29,960 bases of DNA from CAZFUY01 sp964522445 (GCA_964522445.1 CAZFUY010000020.1:1-29960); one strand, 5' to 3'; positions 22,989 through 29,960 are shown, counted from the first letter of the stretch. A program made the numbers and translations. Notes: generated from the letters alone by a model not told the origin.

Positions 22989-23525
22989 ATGACTTCATTT
23001 TTACCACCCGCTGATAAAATTTGGTGGAAGGTTCCAGTAGGAAAACAGGAGATTGTCTGGATTGCCATCGCTTTAGTATGGTGTCTGATCATGTTCATTA
23101 TGATGCCCGTTTGGCACGTTTACGGTAAGCAAAACATTTCAAATGAAGCTTACAAAACCACACCGGCAAAATATGGCAATCATGTCGAAAAGATGATTGA
23201 AGAATATAAAGTAGGTGAAGAAGCGGGTATTCCCATTGTTCGCCCACCTGCGGGTAGCGATGTTTATATTTTAGCCCGTCTTTGGCAGTGGTATCCGATT
23301 TTGGAGCTAGAGAAAGGCAAAGAATATCGCATCCATCTTTCTTCAATGGATTGGCAGCATGGCTTCTCGCTTCAGCCCTTGAATATCAATCTGCAAGTTT
23401 TACCAGGTTATGAAATGGTCCTTAAAATGGCTCCAGACTCAGCTGGTGAATTTACTATTGTTTGTAACGAATATTGTGGAATTGGTCACCATACAATGGT
23501 GGGCAAGATCTACGTGAAGGAGTAA
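22989..23525 (+). CDS. CuA-containing subunit II of heme-copper reductase
   Basis: 178 residues with one N-terminal anchor (about 22-43) and a periplasmic cupredoxin domain. The full binuclear CuA ligand set is present: His124 (DWQHGF) and C159-N-E161-Y-C163-x3-H167-x2-M170 (CNEYCGIGHHTM). It therefore accepts electrons one at a time from a periplasmic donor such as a cytochrome c or cupredoxin and passes them to subunit I. The single anchor, in place of the usual helical hairpin, fits B-family subunit II. GGAG precedes the ATG; the gene ends seven bases before subunit I. Related pairs are found in eNOR and sNOR (NorS-NorY) clusters. Confidence 0.9.
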   Translation: MTSFLPPADKIWWKVPVGKQEIVWIAIALVWCLIMFIMMPVWHVYGKQNISNEAYKTTPAKYGNHVEKMIEEYKVGEEAGIPIVRPPAGSDVYILARLWQWYPILELEKGKEYRIHLSSMDWQHGFSLQPLNINLQVLPGYEMVLKMAPDSAGEFTIVCNEYCGIGHHTMVGKIYVKE

Positions 23526-23532
23526 AAAAACC

Positions 23533-25266
23533 ATGGCATCTTTTCGAATTTGTCCCGATTCAGGGTTCTATTTCAATAAGCCTGCTGAGAGCTTAATGAA
23601 AGTAAATGCGGTTGCTGGGGTGGTTGCTCTACTGGTCGCAGGTATACTTGCCCTTGGCGTAGTATTAACCCGTTGGCAAGAAGTGCATTTACTTCCTGCT
23701 GAACAATTTTATATGGTTCTAACAGCTCATGGCATTAATGCTCTGATCTTCTGGATCATTTTCTTTGAAATGGCGGTATTGCATTTCGCATCCACTACAT
23801 TATTAAGATGTAGACTGGCCACGCCTCGTTGGGCATGGGCTGGTTTCTTCCTGATGATTATTGGTGCTGTTATGAATAACGTGGCTGTCTTCCAGGGCGG
23901 CTCCAGCGTTATGATGACATCTTATGTGCCAATGCAGGCAGCGCCTCATTTCTATCTGGGTTTGATTTTGTTTGCGGTAGGAGCATTGATTCAGGTCTTT
24001 GTATTCTTCGGTACTCTAGTTATTGCGCAGCAGGAAAAAACGTATGAAGGCTCTGTTCCATTAGTTACCTTTGGTGCGATTGTAGCTGCGATTATTGCAG
24101 TATTTACTATTGCCTCTGGCGCTATTGTTCTTGTACCAACCTTCCTTTGGTCTATTGGTTACATTAGCCATATTGATGCAGAAATGTATCGTATTATCTG
24201 GTGGGCTTTAGGACACTCTTCTCAACAAATCAACGTTGCGGCTCACGTTTCAATCTGGTATTTGTTAGCGGGTATTCTGTTTGGTGCACGTCCAATGTCT
24301 GAAAAAGTAAGTCGTTTTGCATTTTTGCTTTACATCTTCTTCCTTCAGTTAGCAAGTGCTCACCATATTCTGGTTGATCCAGGCATTAGTTCAGAGTGGA
24401 AAATCTTCAACACGTCTTATGCTATGTATCTTGCGGTATTAGCAAGTTTGATTCACGGTTTAACAGTACCGGGTTCAATTGAGGTTGCTCAACGCGCTAA
24501 GGGTTACACAAACGGTATGTTCGAATGGCTGCGTAAAGCACCATGGGGCAATCCAGTGTTCTCAGGTATGTTCATTTCGCTAATTACTTTCGGCTTCATC
24601 GGTGGTATCACGGGTGTTGTTATGGGTACAGAGCAGATCAACATCATCATACATAACACTATATATGTACCTGCGCATTTCCATGCGACTGTAGTAACAG
24701 GTACAACTTTAGCGTTTATGTCACTGACTTATTTGCTGATTCCTGTTTTATTCCGTCGTCAGATGATCTTACCCTGGTTGGCTAAAATACAGCCATATAT
24801 GTTCGGTGGTGGTATGACTATCCTGGTTCTGTTCATGTTAGGTGCAGGTACTTTAGGTGTATCACGTCGTCACTGGGATATGGACTTTACAGGTGCCATG
24901 ATGTCTTATGAGTATCCAGGTATGGCATACACATTAATGGCAATTGGTGCGATGGGTGGTGTTCTAGGTGTAGTGGGTGGTGGTTCATATCTACTAATTA
25001 CTGTTGGTTCTTTACTGTTTGGTAAGAAACTGGAACCATCAGCTGGTATTTTAGAATGTTTCACTGGTAAGCCTTTAGCTGATTCTGTTTATACAACAGA
25101 TAAGCCAGAGCTTCTGAAACGAGCTGAGCCATTACCTGAAGGACATGATCATAGTAAATTTGAAGCTCCGGGCACATTTGCTCTGGCTATGTTGTTATTA
25201 GTCTGCTTTGTGGTTTACTACTTCATTAACTGGAAATATTTATCTTCAGTTTGGCCTATGAGTTAG
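23533..25266 (+). CDS. Heme-copper subunit I lacking the active-site tyrosine, probable NO reductase
   Basis: 577 residues, about 14 membrane helices. All six metal histidines are present: His66 (LTAHG, low-spin haem), His228, His277 and His278 (ALGHSSQQ, SAHHILVDPG; CuB-type site), His382 (high-spin haem) and His384 (low-spin haem) in VPAHFHATV. HHILVDPGISSEWK and HNTIYVPAHFH resemble B-family (ba3-like) enzymes. In oxygen reductases the fourth residue after the first active-site histidine is the crosslinked tyrosine (HPxVY); here it is Gln232 (HSSQQ). Loss of that tyrosine is the mark of NO reductases of the non-canonical eNOR/sNOR types, so reduction of NO to N2O is the best call. cNOR/qNOR are excluded by the CuA partner. 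AGGAG precedes the ATG; a terminator follows. Confidence 0.85.
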   Translation: MASFRICPDSGFYFNKPAESLMKVNAVAGVVALLVAGILALGVVLTRWQEVHLLPAEQFYMVLTAHGINALIFWIIFFEMAVLHFASTTLLRCRLATPRWAWAGFFLMIIGAVMNNVAVFQGGSSVMMTSYVPMQAAPHFYLGLILFAVGALIQVFVFFGTLVIAQQEKTYEGSVPLVTFGAIVAAIIAVFTIASGAIVLVPTFLWSIGYISHIDAEMYRIIWWALGHSSQQINVAAHVSIWYLLAGILFGARPMSEKVSRFAFLLYIFFLQLASAHHILVDPGISSEWKIFNTSYAMYLAVLASLIHGLTVPGSIEVAQRAKGYTNGMFEWLRKAPWGNPVFSGMFISLITFGFIGGITGVVMGTEQINIIIHNTIYVPAHFHATVVTGTTLAFMSLTYLLIPVLFRRQMILPWLAKIQPYMFGGGMTILVLFMLGAGTLGVSRRHWDMDFTGAMMSYEYPGMAYTLMAIGAMGGVLGVVGGGSYLLITVGSLLFGKKLEPSAGILECFTGKPLADSVYTTDKPELLKRAEPLPEGHDHSKFEAPGTFALAMLLLVCFVVYYFINWKYLSSVWPMS

Positions 25267-25280
25267 GTCGTTTCAATAAG

Positions 25281-25313
25281 GCGAGTGGCGGTTAAAGCCA
25301 CTCGCTTTGCTTT
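25281..25313 (+). terminator. Rho-independent terminator of the heme-copper operon
   Basis: GCGAGTGGC (25281-25289) and GCCACTCGC (25297-25305) form a perfect nine-base stem with a seven-base loop, followed by TTTGCTTT. It starts 15 bases after the subunit I stop and separates it from the ctaB operon. Confidence 0.9.
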
Positions 25314-25323
25314 AAGCTGATAA

Positions 25324-25375
25324 TGTACTCTTTGAGATATATCAATCGAAGAGTACAATATCTAAAAAATATAAA
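25324..25375 (+). promoter_or_regulatory. FNR/DNR-type promoter of the ctaB operon, box inside an inverted repeat
   Basis: TTGAGATATATCAA (25332-25345) is followed after 24 bases by TATAAA (25370-25375), predicting a start near 25382, 27 bases before ctaB. The arms TGTACTCTT (25324-25332) and AAGAGTACA (25349-25357) enclose the box, as at 17785-17822. Confidence 0.65.
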
Positions 25376-25408
25376 TATCAGTAAAAATATAACAAGATAA
25401 GGCTAGTA

Positions 25409-26263
25409 ATGATTAATCAACTCATCAATCTGTTTAAACTCCGTATTGGTGTCATTATGGCGATAACAGCTCTTGTTGCCCTAATTATTACTCCAGGTCA
25501 ATCTGTGCCTGTGTGGCAAGCCGCCTTATTAGCAATTACAGTATTAATGGCATCGGGTAGTGCAGGTGCTTTTAATCAATATTATGAGCGTGATTATGAC
25601 AAGCTCATGAAACGTACCGCCAATCGTCCTTTTGTGACGGGGCGTTTTTCCAGCGATAACCCAATGTGGTTAATGATTATTTTTGGCATGCTGGTTGTCA
25701 GCGTAGGTACAGCAGGTTTTTTACTTAATGGCATGAGTGCCCTGTATATTTTCTTAGGTGCCTTCTTTTATGCCGTTGTTTATACCGTTTTATTAAAACG
25801 TCGCAGTTGGGTTAATATTATTATTGGTGGTGCTTCGGGCAGTTTTGCCGTGTTAGCAGGTGCTGCAGTCGTTGATCCAAATTTAGGGCCGATTCCCCTG
25901 ACTTTTGCGATGGTGTTATTCCTCTGGACTCCACCTCACTTCTGGAGTCTTGCAATAGCCCAACATAAAGCTTATGAAGCTGCAGGTGTACCTATGTTAC
26001 CTGTGGTAAAAGGCGATCAGGCAGCGGCTAAAGCTGTCATGTGGAATGCCATTCTTCTGGTTGCTGTTTCAGTACTACCTTACTTTTTTGGTCTGGGGCT
26101 GATTTATTTAATCGGCGCATTAACTGGTGGCGGTTACTTTATTTATCGCACTGTTCAATTAGTTAATGAGCCTACAGCAAAAGTCGCAATGAAAAGTTTC
26201 TTTGCATCTTTAATTCAGTTAATTCTCCTGCTTGTATTTGCAGTGCTCGATGTTACTGTTTAG
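25409..26263 (+). CDS. ctaB: CtaB, protoheme IX farnesyltransferase (heme O synthase)
   Basis: 284-residue UbiA-superfamily membrane enzyme that attaches a farnesyl group to protoheme to form heme O. The prenyl-diphosphate-binding motif is NQYYERDYDKLMKRTANRP (about 56-74) and the second conserved loop is VLFLWTPPHFWSLAIAQHK. Seven to nine hydrophobic helices follow the family pattern. It leads an operon with the SCO protein, the cytochrome b fusion and an anchored protein. With ctaA on the other side of the heme-copper genes it completes a heme A pathway dedicated by position to the unusual reductase. Confidence 0.95.
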   Translation: MINQLINLFKLRIGVIMAITALVALIITPGQSVPVWQAALLAITVLMASGSAGAFNQYYERDYDKLMKRTANRPFVTGRFSSDNPMWLMIIFGMLVVSVGTAGFLLNGMSALYIFLGAFFYAVVYTVLLKRRSWVNIIIGGASGSFAVLAGAAVVDPNLGPIPLTFAMVLFLWTPPHFWSLAIAQHKAYEAAGVPMLPVVKGDQAAAKAVMWNAILLVAVSVLPYFFGLGLIYLIGALTGGGYFIYRTVQLVNEPTAKVAMKSFFASLIQLILLLVFAVLDVTV

Positions 26264-26272
26264 TGATGACTA

Positions 26273-27121
26273 ATGAACCAACGTGTTCTCCTTTTGTTAT
26301 CCCATAAATTATCTGTATTCTTATTTGTAATTCTCTTATTGTTTATGCGTGGTTTACACGCTGAAAACGAGCCATCAGAAGTTGTACAAAAATTTCAATA
26401 TAAAAAGGCATTACAGGCCAGTCAGGATGCTATTGGTCAGGTATTAAGTAAACACCGTTTTACGGATGACAATGGTAAAGGAATTACTATGCATGATTTT
26501 CTTGGCAAGCCATTGATTATCAGTATGGTGTACACCAGTTGCTATCAGATTTGCCCCATGACCATTCGGCATCTTTCAAAAGTTGTTGAAAAAGCACGTG
26601 ATACATTAGGCGAAGATAATTTTTCTATTGCGATTATTGGTTTTGACACACAATTTGATACGCCACAGAAAATGAAGCATTTTGCCAAAAAGCAGGGTGT
26701 AGATAAAAAAGGCTGGTTTGCTCTAAGTGCTGATGCAGACACTATTGCTGCCTTAACTAAAGAGCTGGGCTTTGTTTACTTTGCATCGCCAAATGGTTTT
26801 GATCATGTGGTGCAGGCAACAGTGGTTGATGAGAAAGGTGAAATTTACCGTCAGGTATATGGTGAAACTTTTGACACGCCTTTGTTAGTTGAACCCATGC
26901 TGGATTTGATTCTGGATCGCCCAAAGACAAGTCAGTCTTTTATCTCAAATATAATGGATAAAGTGCGCTTCTTCTGCACCTCCTATGACCCGAGGACAGA
27001 TTCATATCACTTTGATTATTCGCTATTTATAGGTATTGTCATTGGTTTTTCCATTATATTATTTACCATAATATTTATGGTTCGTGAACTTCGTTATGCA
27101 AAACGCCATCCACGTGTTTGA
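26273..27121 (+). CDS. SCO/SenC-family copper chaperone with C-terminal anchor
   Basis: 282 residues. An N-terminal signal or anchor (about 12-30) is followed by a thioredoxin-fold SCO domain with the copper site C90-YQI-C94 (TSCYQICPM) and His178 (GFDHVV). An extra C-terminal helix (about 249-270) is not part of ordinary SCO proteins. SCO proteins insert copper into, or reduce, the CuA site of subunit II, which is encoded just upstream. An SCO gene (senC) is also linked to norSY in ammonia oxidisers. The start is nine bases after ctaB with no strong ribosome binding site. Note that its first cysteine segment is conventional, so it should be active. Confidence 0.92.
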   Translation: MNQRVLLLLSHKLSVFLFVILLLFMRGLHAENEPSEVVQKFQYKKALQASQDAIGQVLSKHRFTDDNGKGITMHDFLGKPLIISMVYTSCYQICPMTIRHLSKVVEKARDTLGEDNFSIAIIGFDTQFDTPQKMKHFAKKQGVDKKGWFALSADADTIAALTKELGFVYFASPNGFDHVVQATVVDEKGEIYRQVYGETFDTPLLVEPMLDLILDRPKTSQSFISNIMDKVRFFCTSYDPRTDSYHFDYSLFIGIVIGFSIILFTIIFMVRELRYAKRHPRV

Positions 27122-27204
27122 TAAGTATCAAATACAATAACGGGTTATATACATTATTATCCTCTAATGGACCCATCGCGTGAATCACATTGAGGGTAAA
27201 AAAA

Positions 27205-28764
27205 TTGAGTTCTGTTAATCCTATAAAACGAGCCTATCTTGCGCTTGAAACCTGGTTCAATATTTCTTTTGGGCATGCCTGGAATCCACTTCATAATTTA
27301 GGAACACTGTCCTTTTTTTTCTTCTGGGTTGTGTTGATCAGTGGACTCTATTTATTTATCTTTTTCGATACCAGTCTTACAGGTGCTTATAACTCTGTAG
27401 AATATATGACCCATGAGCAATGGTATGCCGGCGGTATTATGCGCAGCCTGCATCGATATGCTTCAGATGCAGTTGTTGTTACCATTTTTCTGCATATGTT
27501 TAGAGAATTTGCATTAGATCGTTATCGCGGCTTCCGTTGGTTTTCCTGGGTAACCGGCGTTCCAACATTATGGTTTGTTGTTACTTTAGGCATTACAGGT
27601 TACTGGCTGGTATGGGATGAGCTAGCGCTTTATGTTGCGATTTTGTCCTCTAATTTAATGGATGGCTTACCCTTGCTGCCCAGCACCATGTCTCGGAATT
27701 TCTTAGAAAGTCAGATCAATGATCGCTTCTTTACATTGATGGGTTTTTTACATCTCTTAGGGCAACCTATTTTTCTGGTTTTTGCACTTTGGTTTCATGT
27801 TAAACGTTTATCTGACGTTGCAATAATTGCACCCAGAGGATTAGCAATAGGAAGCTTTCTTGCATTACTAGCACTATCAATAGTTGCACCTGCGGTAAGT
27901 CATGAAGCGGCTGATATATCAAAAACACCTGCGGTATTAAATATTGACTGGTTTTATCTAAATATTTACCCATTGCTTAATACATGGACAGCAGGACAGG
28001 TATGGGTTTTAACTCTAGGCGTTACCGTTTTTCTAATGTTAATGCCATGGTTGCCAAGAAAGAAAAAAGGACCAGCGGCCGTTGTTCATTTAGATCACTG
28101 TAATGGTTGTGAGCAATGTGCAAAAGACTGTCCATTTGATGCCATAACGGTACAGAAAAGAACCGATGGCGCACGTTGGGAAAATGAAGTTGTCGTACAG
28201 GATGATCTTTGTGCATCATGTGGTATTTGTGTAGGCTCGTGTCCATCATCAAATCCATTTCGCCACAGTGACAAAACATTAATCACAGGCATTGATATGC
28301 CAAACTCACCTGTTAACGATGTACGTGATCAGGTAGATGCATCTATAGCTGAATTAGATGCAGAAAAAAATAAAATAATTATTTTTGGCTGTGATAATGC
28401 AATTGATTTTAAAAATTTAAAAACATCGAATATCGCTGTTATAAATTATTTCTGTGTCGGTATGATTCCGCCCACTATGATTGAATACGCATTAAAGAAT
28501 GGTGCGGATGGTGTTTTTATAACAGGATGTAGAACAGGAGACTGTTACTTCCGGCATGGTAATCAATGGATGGATGAACGTTTTGACGGTAGTCGAAAAC
28601 CGATCCTAAGAAAGCGTACAGAGCGAGCACGTATTAATGTGTTCCGTGCAGCAGAAACAGATTGCAAAGAATTAAAAGCAGAACTGGATAAGTTTCAGCA
28701 AAGTATTGCACAGTTAAATCAGCAAAAAGATAACTCTGAAAATAAAACAGGGGGTATAGAATGA
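27205..28764 (+). CDS. Cytochrome b / two-cluster ferredoxin / MvhD-FlpD fusion
   Basis: A 519-residue redox fusion. Residues 1-285 are a bc1/b6-like cytochrome b with six helices and two bis-histidine haem sites, H83-x13-H97 and H183-x14-H198, the spacing of cytochrome b6. The RKKKG stretch after helix six puts the rest in the cytoplasm. A 2x[4Fe-4S] ferredoxin follows (C299, C302, C305, C309 and C336, C339, C342, C346). It ends in an MvhD/FlpD-type domain with C396, C417, C442 and C447 (ITGCRTGDC), known as an iron-sulfur relay in Hdr-hydrogenase complexes. It could pass electrons between a cytoplasmic donor and the quinone pool. The TTG start has GAGGG nine bases upstream; an earlier TTG at 27190 lacks one. 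Reaction and partner are unknown. Confidence 0.85.
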   Translation: MSSVNPIKRAYLALETWFNISFGHAWNPLHNLGTLSFFFFWVVLISGLYLFIFFDTSLTGAYNSVEYMTHEQWYAGGIMRSLHRYASDAVVVTIFLHMFREFALDRYRGFRWFSWVTGVPTLWFVVTLGITGYWLVWDELALYVAILSSNLMDGLPLLPSTMSRNFLESQINDRFFTLMGFLHLLGQPIFLVFALWFHVKRLSDVAIIAPRGLAIGSFLALLALSIVAPAVSHEAADISKTPAVLNIDWFYLNIYPLLNTWTAGQVWVLTLGVTVFLMLMPWLPRKKKGPAAVVHLDHCNGCEQCAKDCPFDAITVQKRTDGARWENEVVVQDDLCASCGICVGSCPSSNPFRHSDKTLITGIDMPNSPVNDVRDQVDASIAELDAEKNKIIIFGCDNAIDFKNLKTSNIAVINYFCVGMIPPTMIEYALKNGADGVFITGCRTGDCYFRHGNQWMDERFDGSRKPILRKRTERARINVFRAAETDCKELKAELDKFQQSIAQLNQQKDNSENKTGGIE

Positions 28765-29264
28765 ATAAAATAATTCGTTACCCATTGCAGGCATTAAACT
28801 ATACAGCTTTTATGGCTGTTATCTGGTATTTTTCTATTTACCCGCCTTATCGACAATTAGAAGAAAATCAGGCTATGGTTACTTTTACAATGAGTCATGT
28901 GGGTAAGCATGTAAGCAAATGTAAAAAAATGTCCTATGAAGAATTAATGAAACTACCACCTAATATGCGTAAACCAATGGACTGTTCTCGTGAGCGCTCC
29001 CCCGTTATTATGAAATTATTTTTTGATGATGAAGTGGTTTATAGTCACACAGCACAACCAATTGGTTTATATAAAGATCAGGGTATTGATATTTATGAAG
29101 ACATTAAAATAAATGCAGGAAGACATCATATTAAAGTATGGGTTAATGATGATGTTAATGTTGAAGGGCCAATTTATACACATGAGCAGGATATTGATTT
29201 GAAGCCTGAGCAGCATTTAGTAATTCAATTTGAATCTCGGCTTAATGGGTTTTCTATTAAGTAG
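28761..29264 (+). CDS. Membrane-anchored periplasmic protein of unknown function
   Basis: 167 residues. One N-terminal helix (about 10-27) anchors a domain that should be periplasmic, rich in beta-strand-like segments (SPVIMKLFFDDEVVYS, HHIKVWVND, EQHLVIQFES). Two cysteines (near 54 and 75, in SKCKKM and MDCSRE) might pair or bind metal. Its ATG overlaps the stop of the cytochrome b fusion (ATGA) and GGGGG precedes it, so the two are made together. I do not recognise the family. It may be an accessory subunit of the cytochrome b fusion, facing the side where the CuA domain lies; that is inference. Confidence 0.75.
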   Translation: MNKIIRYPLQALNYTAFMAVIWYFSIYPPYRQLEENQAMVTFTMSHVGKHVSKCKKMSYEELMKLPPNMRKPMDCSRERSPVIMKLFFDDEVVYSHTAQPIGLYKDQGIDIYEDIKINAGRHHIKVWVNDDVNVEGPIYTHEQDIDLKPEQHLVIQFESRLNGFSIK

Positions 29265-29317
29265 AGTTACTTGTTGTTGAGTGTTAGCCTAAAACATCCC
29301 TGTTTAGTCAGTCAGTC

Positions 29318-29349
29318 TTGACACTCCTTTCTTTGTAAGTACACTGTAC
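29318..29349 (+). promoter_or_regulatory. Promoter and possible operator of brnT
   Basis: TTGACA (29318-29323), a 16-base spacer and TACACT (29340-29345) form a good sigma70 promoter that would start almost at the brnT ATG. The palindrome GTACACTGTAC (29339-29349) overlaps the -10 region and is a candidate operator for autoregulation by BrnA. Confidence 0.6.
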
Positions 29350-29351
29350 AT

Positions 29352-29645
29352 ATGAATAAGTTAAAATTTGAGTGGGATACAAAGAAAGATAAGTCAAATA
29401 CTAAGAAACATGGTGTTACATTTGATGAGGCACACACTGTCTTCTATGATGAAAATGCAATTCAATTCTTCGACCCCGAGCATTCTGATGAAGAGGATCG
29501 CTTTATTCTACTTGGCTCCAGTTTTAACTTAAAAACATTAGTTGTTTGTCATTGTTTCAGAGAAAATGAAACGGTAGTTAGAATTATATCTGCGAGAAAA
29601 GCAGATAAAGATGAAGAGCAATATTATTGGAGTGAAAGAAAATGA
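29352..29645 (+). CDS. brnT: BrnT-family ribonuclease toxin
   Basis: 97 residues matching the BrnT pattern: LKFEWDTKKDKSNTKKHGVTFDEAHTVF at the start, DDEEDRFILLGS-like middle (SDEEDRFILLGSS) and the closing VVRIISARKADKDEEQYYW. BrnT toxins have a RelE-like fold and cut RNA, arresting growth until neutralised. The gene overlaps brnA by four bases (ATGA). The spacing to the promoter suggests a leaderless message. It is unrelated to the respiratory genes and is probably an accessory module next to the cluster. Confidence 0.92.
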   Translation: MNKLKFEWDTKKDKSNTKKHGVTFDEAHTVFYDENAIQFFDPEHSDEEDRFILLGSSFNLKTLVVCHCFRENETVVRIISARKADKDEEQYYWSERK

Positions 29646-29860
29646 AAGCTCACTACGATTTTTCAAAAATGAAGGGGAAGAAAAACCCTTATATTAAATA
29701 CTTAAAACAACCTATTACTATGCGTCTTGATTGTGAATCAGTTGAATATTTCAAGTCATTAGCTGAAGAATCGGGTATACCATATCAAACACTTATCAAT
29801 CTTTATTTACGTGATTGTGCTATTAATCATCGTAAACTTAAAATGAAATGGGCCTCATAA
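29642..29860 (+). CDS. brnA: BrnA-family antitoxin
   Basis: 72 residues. The disordered basic N-terminus (HYDFSKMKGKKNPYIKYLKQ) wraps the toxin in known pairs, and the following ITMRLDCESVEYFKSLAEESGIPYQTLINLYLRDC is a ribbon-helix-helix DNA-binding domain, so BrnA should also repress its own operon. Directly coupled to brnT through an ATGA overlap. The family match is by motif and partner. Confidence 0.9.
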   Translation: MKAHYDFSKMKGKKNPYIKYLKQPITMRLDCESVEYFKSLAEESGIPYQTLINLYLRDCAINHRKLKMKWAS

Positions 29861-29876
29861 GTTGAGGTTCACAGCA

Positions 29877-29960
29877 ATGAACTCATTAGCGCATGGAAAC
29901 AACACTTTAGTAGTTGAAGTTACCAATATATCAAGCCATGGTGTCTGGCTGCTAACAGCT
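29877..29960 (+). CDS. Start of a DUF2442-family protein, cut by the window end
   Basis: Twenty-eight codons are visible from an ATG 16 bases after brnA, with GAGG upstream. VEVTNISSHGVWLLTA is the usual opening of DUF2442 proteins, small domains often found next to toxin-antitoxin genes. The frame is open to the window edge. Function is unknown; it may be a third gene of the brnTA operon. Confidence 0.7.
   Translation, partial: MNSLAHGNNTLVVEVTNISSHGVWLLTA

Noticed and set aside
23533..25266. Ordinary cytochrome c oxidase subunit I
   Set aside because: CuA and six histidines fit, but the HPxVY tyrosine essential for O2 reduction is Gln232 and the setting is denitrification.

Overview
The window looks like the chromosome of an AT-rich gammaproteobacterium that can denitrify. 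The slyX and cysZ homologues and a nir order of D-L-G-H-J-N support this. A sulfur-oxidiser or Thiotrichales-like lineage is only a guess. No rRNA, tRNA, CRISPR array or intact insertion sequence was seen.

Region 1 (about 1-12.9 kb, minus strand) is a cytochrome cd1 nitrite reductase locus. It holds nirS, a NapC/NirT-type multihaem cytochrome fused to an ethylbenzene-dehydrogenase-like haem domain, a tiny secreted ORF, nirE, nirC and nirF, two paralogous four-helix membrane proteins and a zinc-ribbon protein. It ends with nirD-nirL-nirG-nirH-nirJ-nirN, so the heme d1 pathway is essentially complete. Region 2 (12.9-17.8 kb, minus) is an NO-handling block: an NnrS-like membrane protein, a DUF2249 protein, a soluble hemerythrin, NnrS and a membrane-anchored bacteriohemerythrin. 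Miniature inverted-repeat elements are interspersed. Region 3 (17.8-22.3 kb) is mostly housekeeping: a cold-shock protein, then slyX, cysZ, an FGGY kinase, queF and heme A synthase ctaA.

Region 4 (22.5-29.3 kb, plus strand) is the most interesting part. A 52-residue membrane peptide, a CuA subunit II and a B-family-like heme-copper subunit I form one operon. Subunit I keeps all six metal-binding histidines, but the active-site tyrosine is replaced by glutamine (Gln232). This points to a nitric oxide reductase of the non-canonical eNOR/sNOR type, not an O2 reductase. A second operon follows: heme O synthase ctaB, an SCO copper chaperone, a fusion of cytochrome b, a 2x[4Fe-4S] ferredoxin and an MvhD/FlpD domain, and an anchored periplasmic protein of unknown function. 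Region 5 (29.3 kb to the end) is a BrnT/BrnA toxin-antitoxin pair followed by the start of a DUF2442 gene.

Eight FNR/DNR-type palindromes (TTGAT-N4-ATCAA-like) occur in front of nirD, nirS (two), the hemerythrin operon, nnrS, the bacteriohemerythrin, the heme-copper operon and the ctaB operon. In seven cases a -10-like hexamer lies 20-24 bases downstream. This ties the nir locus, the NO-binding proteins and the unusual reductase into one anaerobic/NO regulon. A simple model is nitrite to NO by NirS, then NO to N2O by the tyrosine-less reductase, with NnrS and hemerythrins buffering NO. No canonical norCB, qNOR or nosZ is present in the window.
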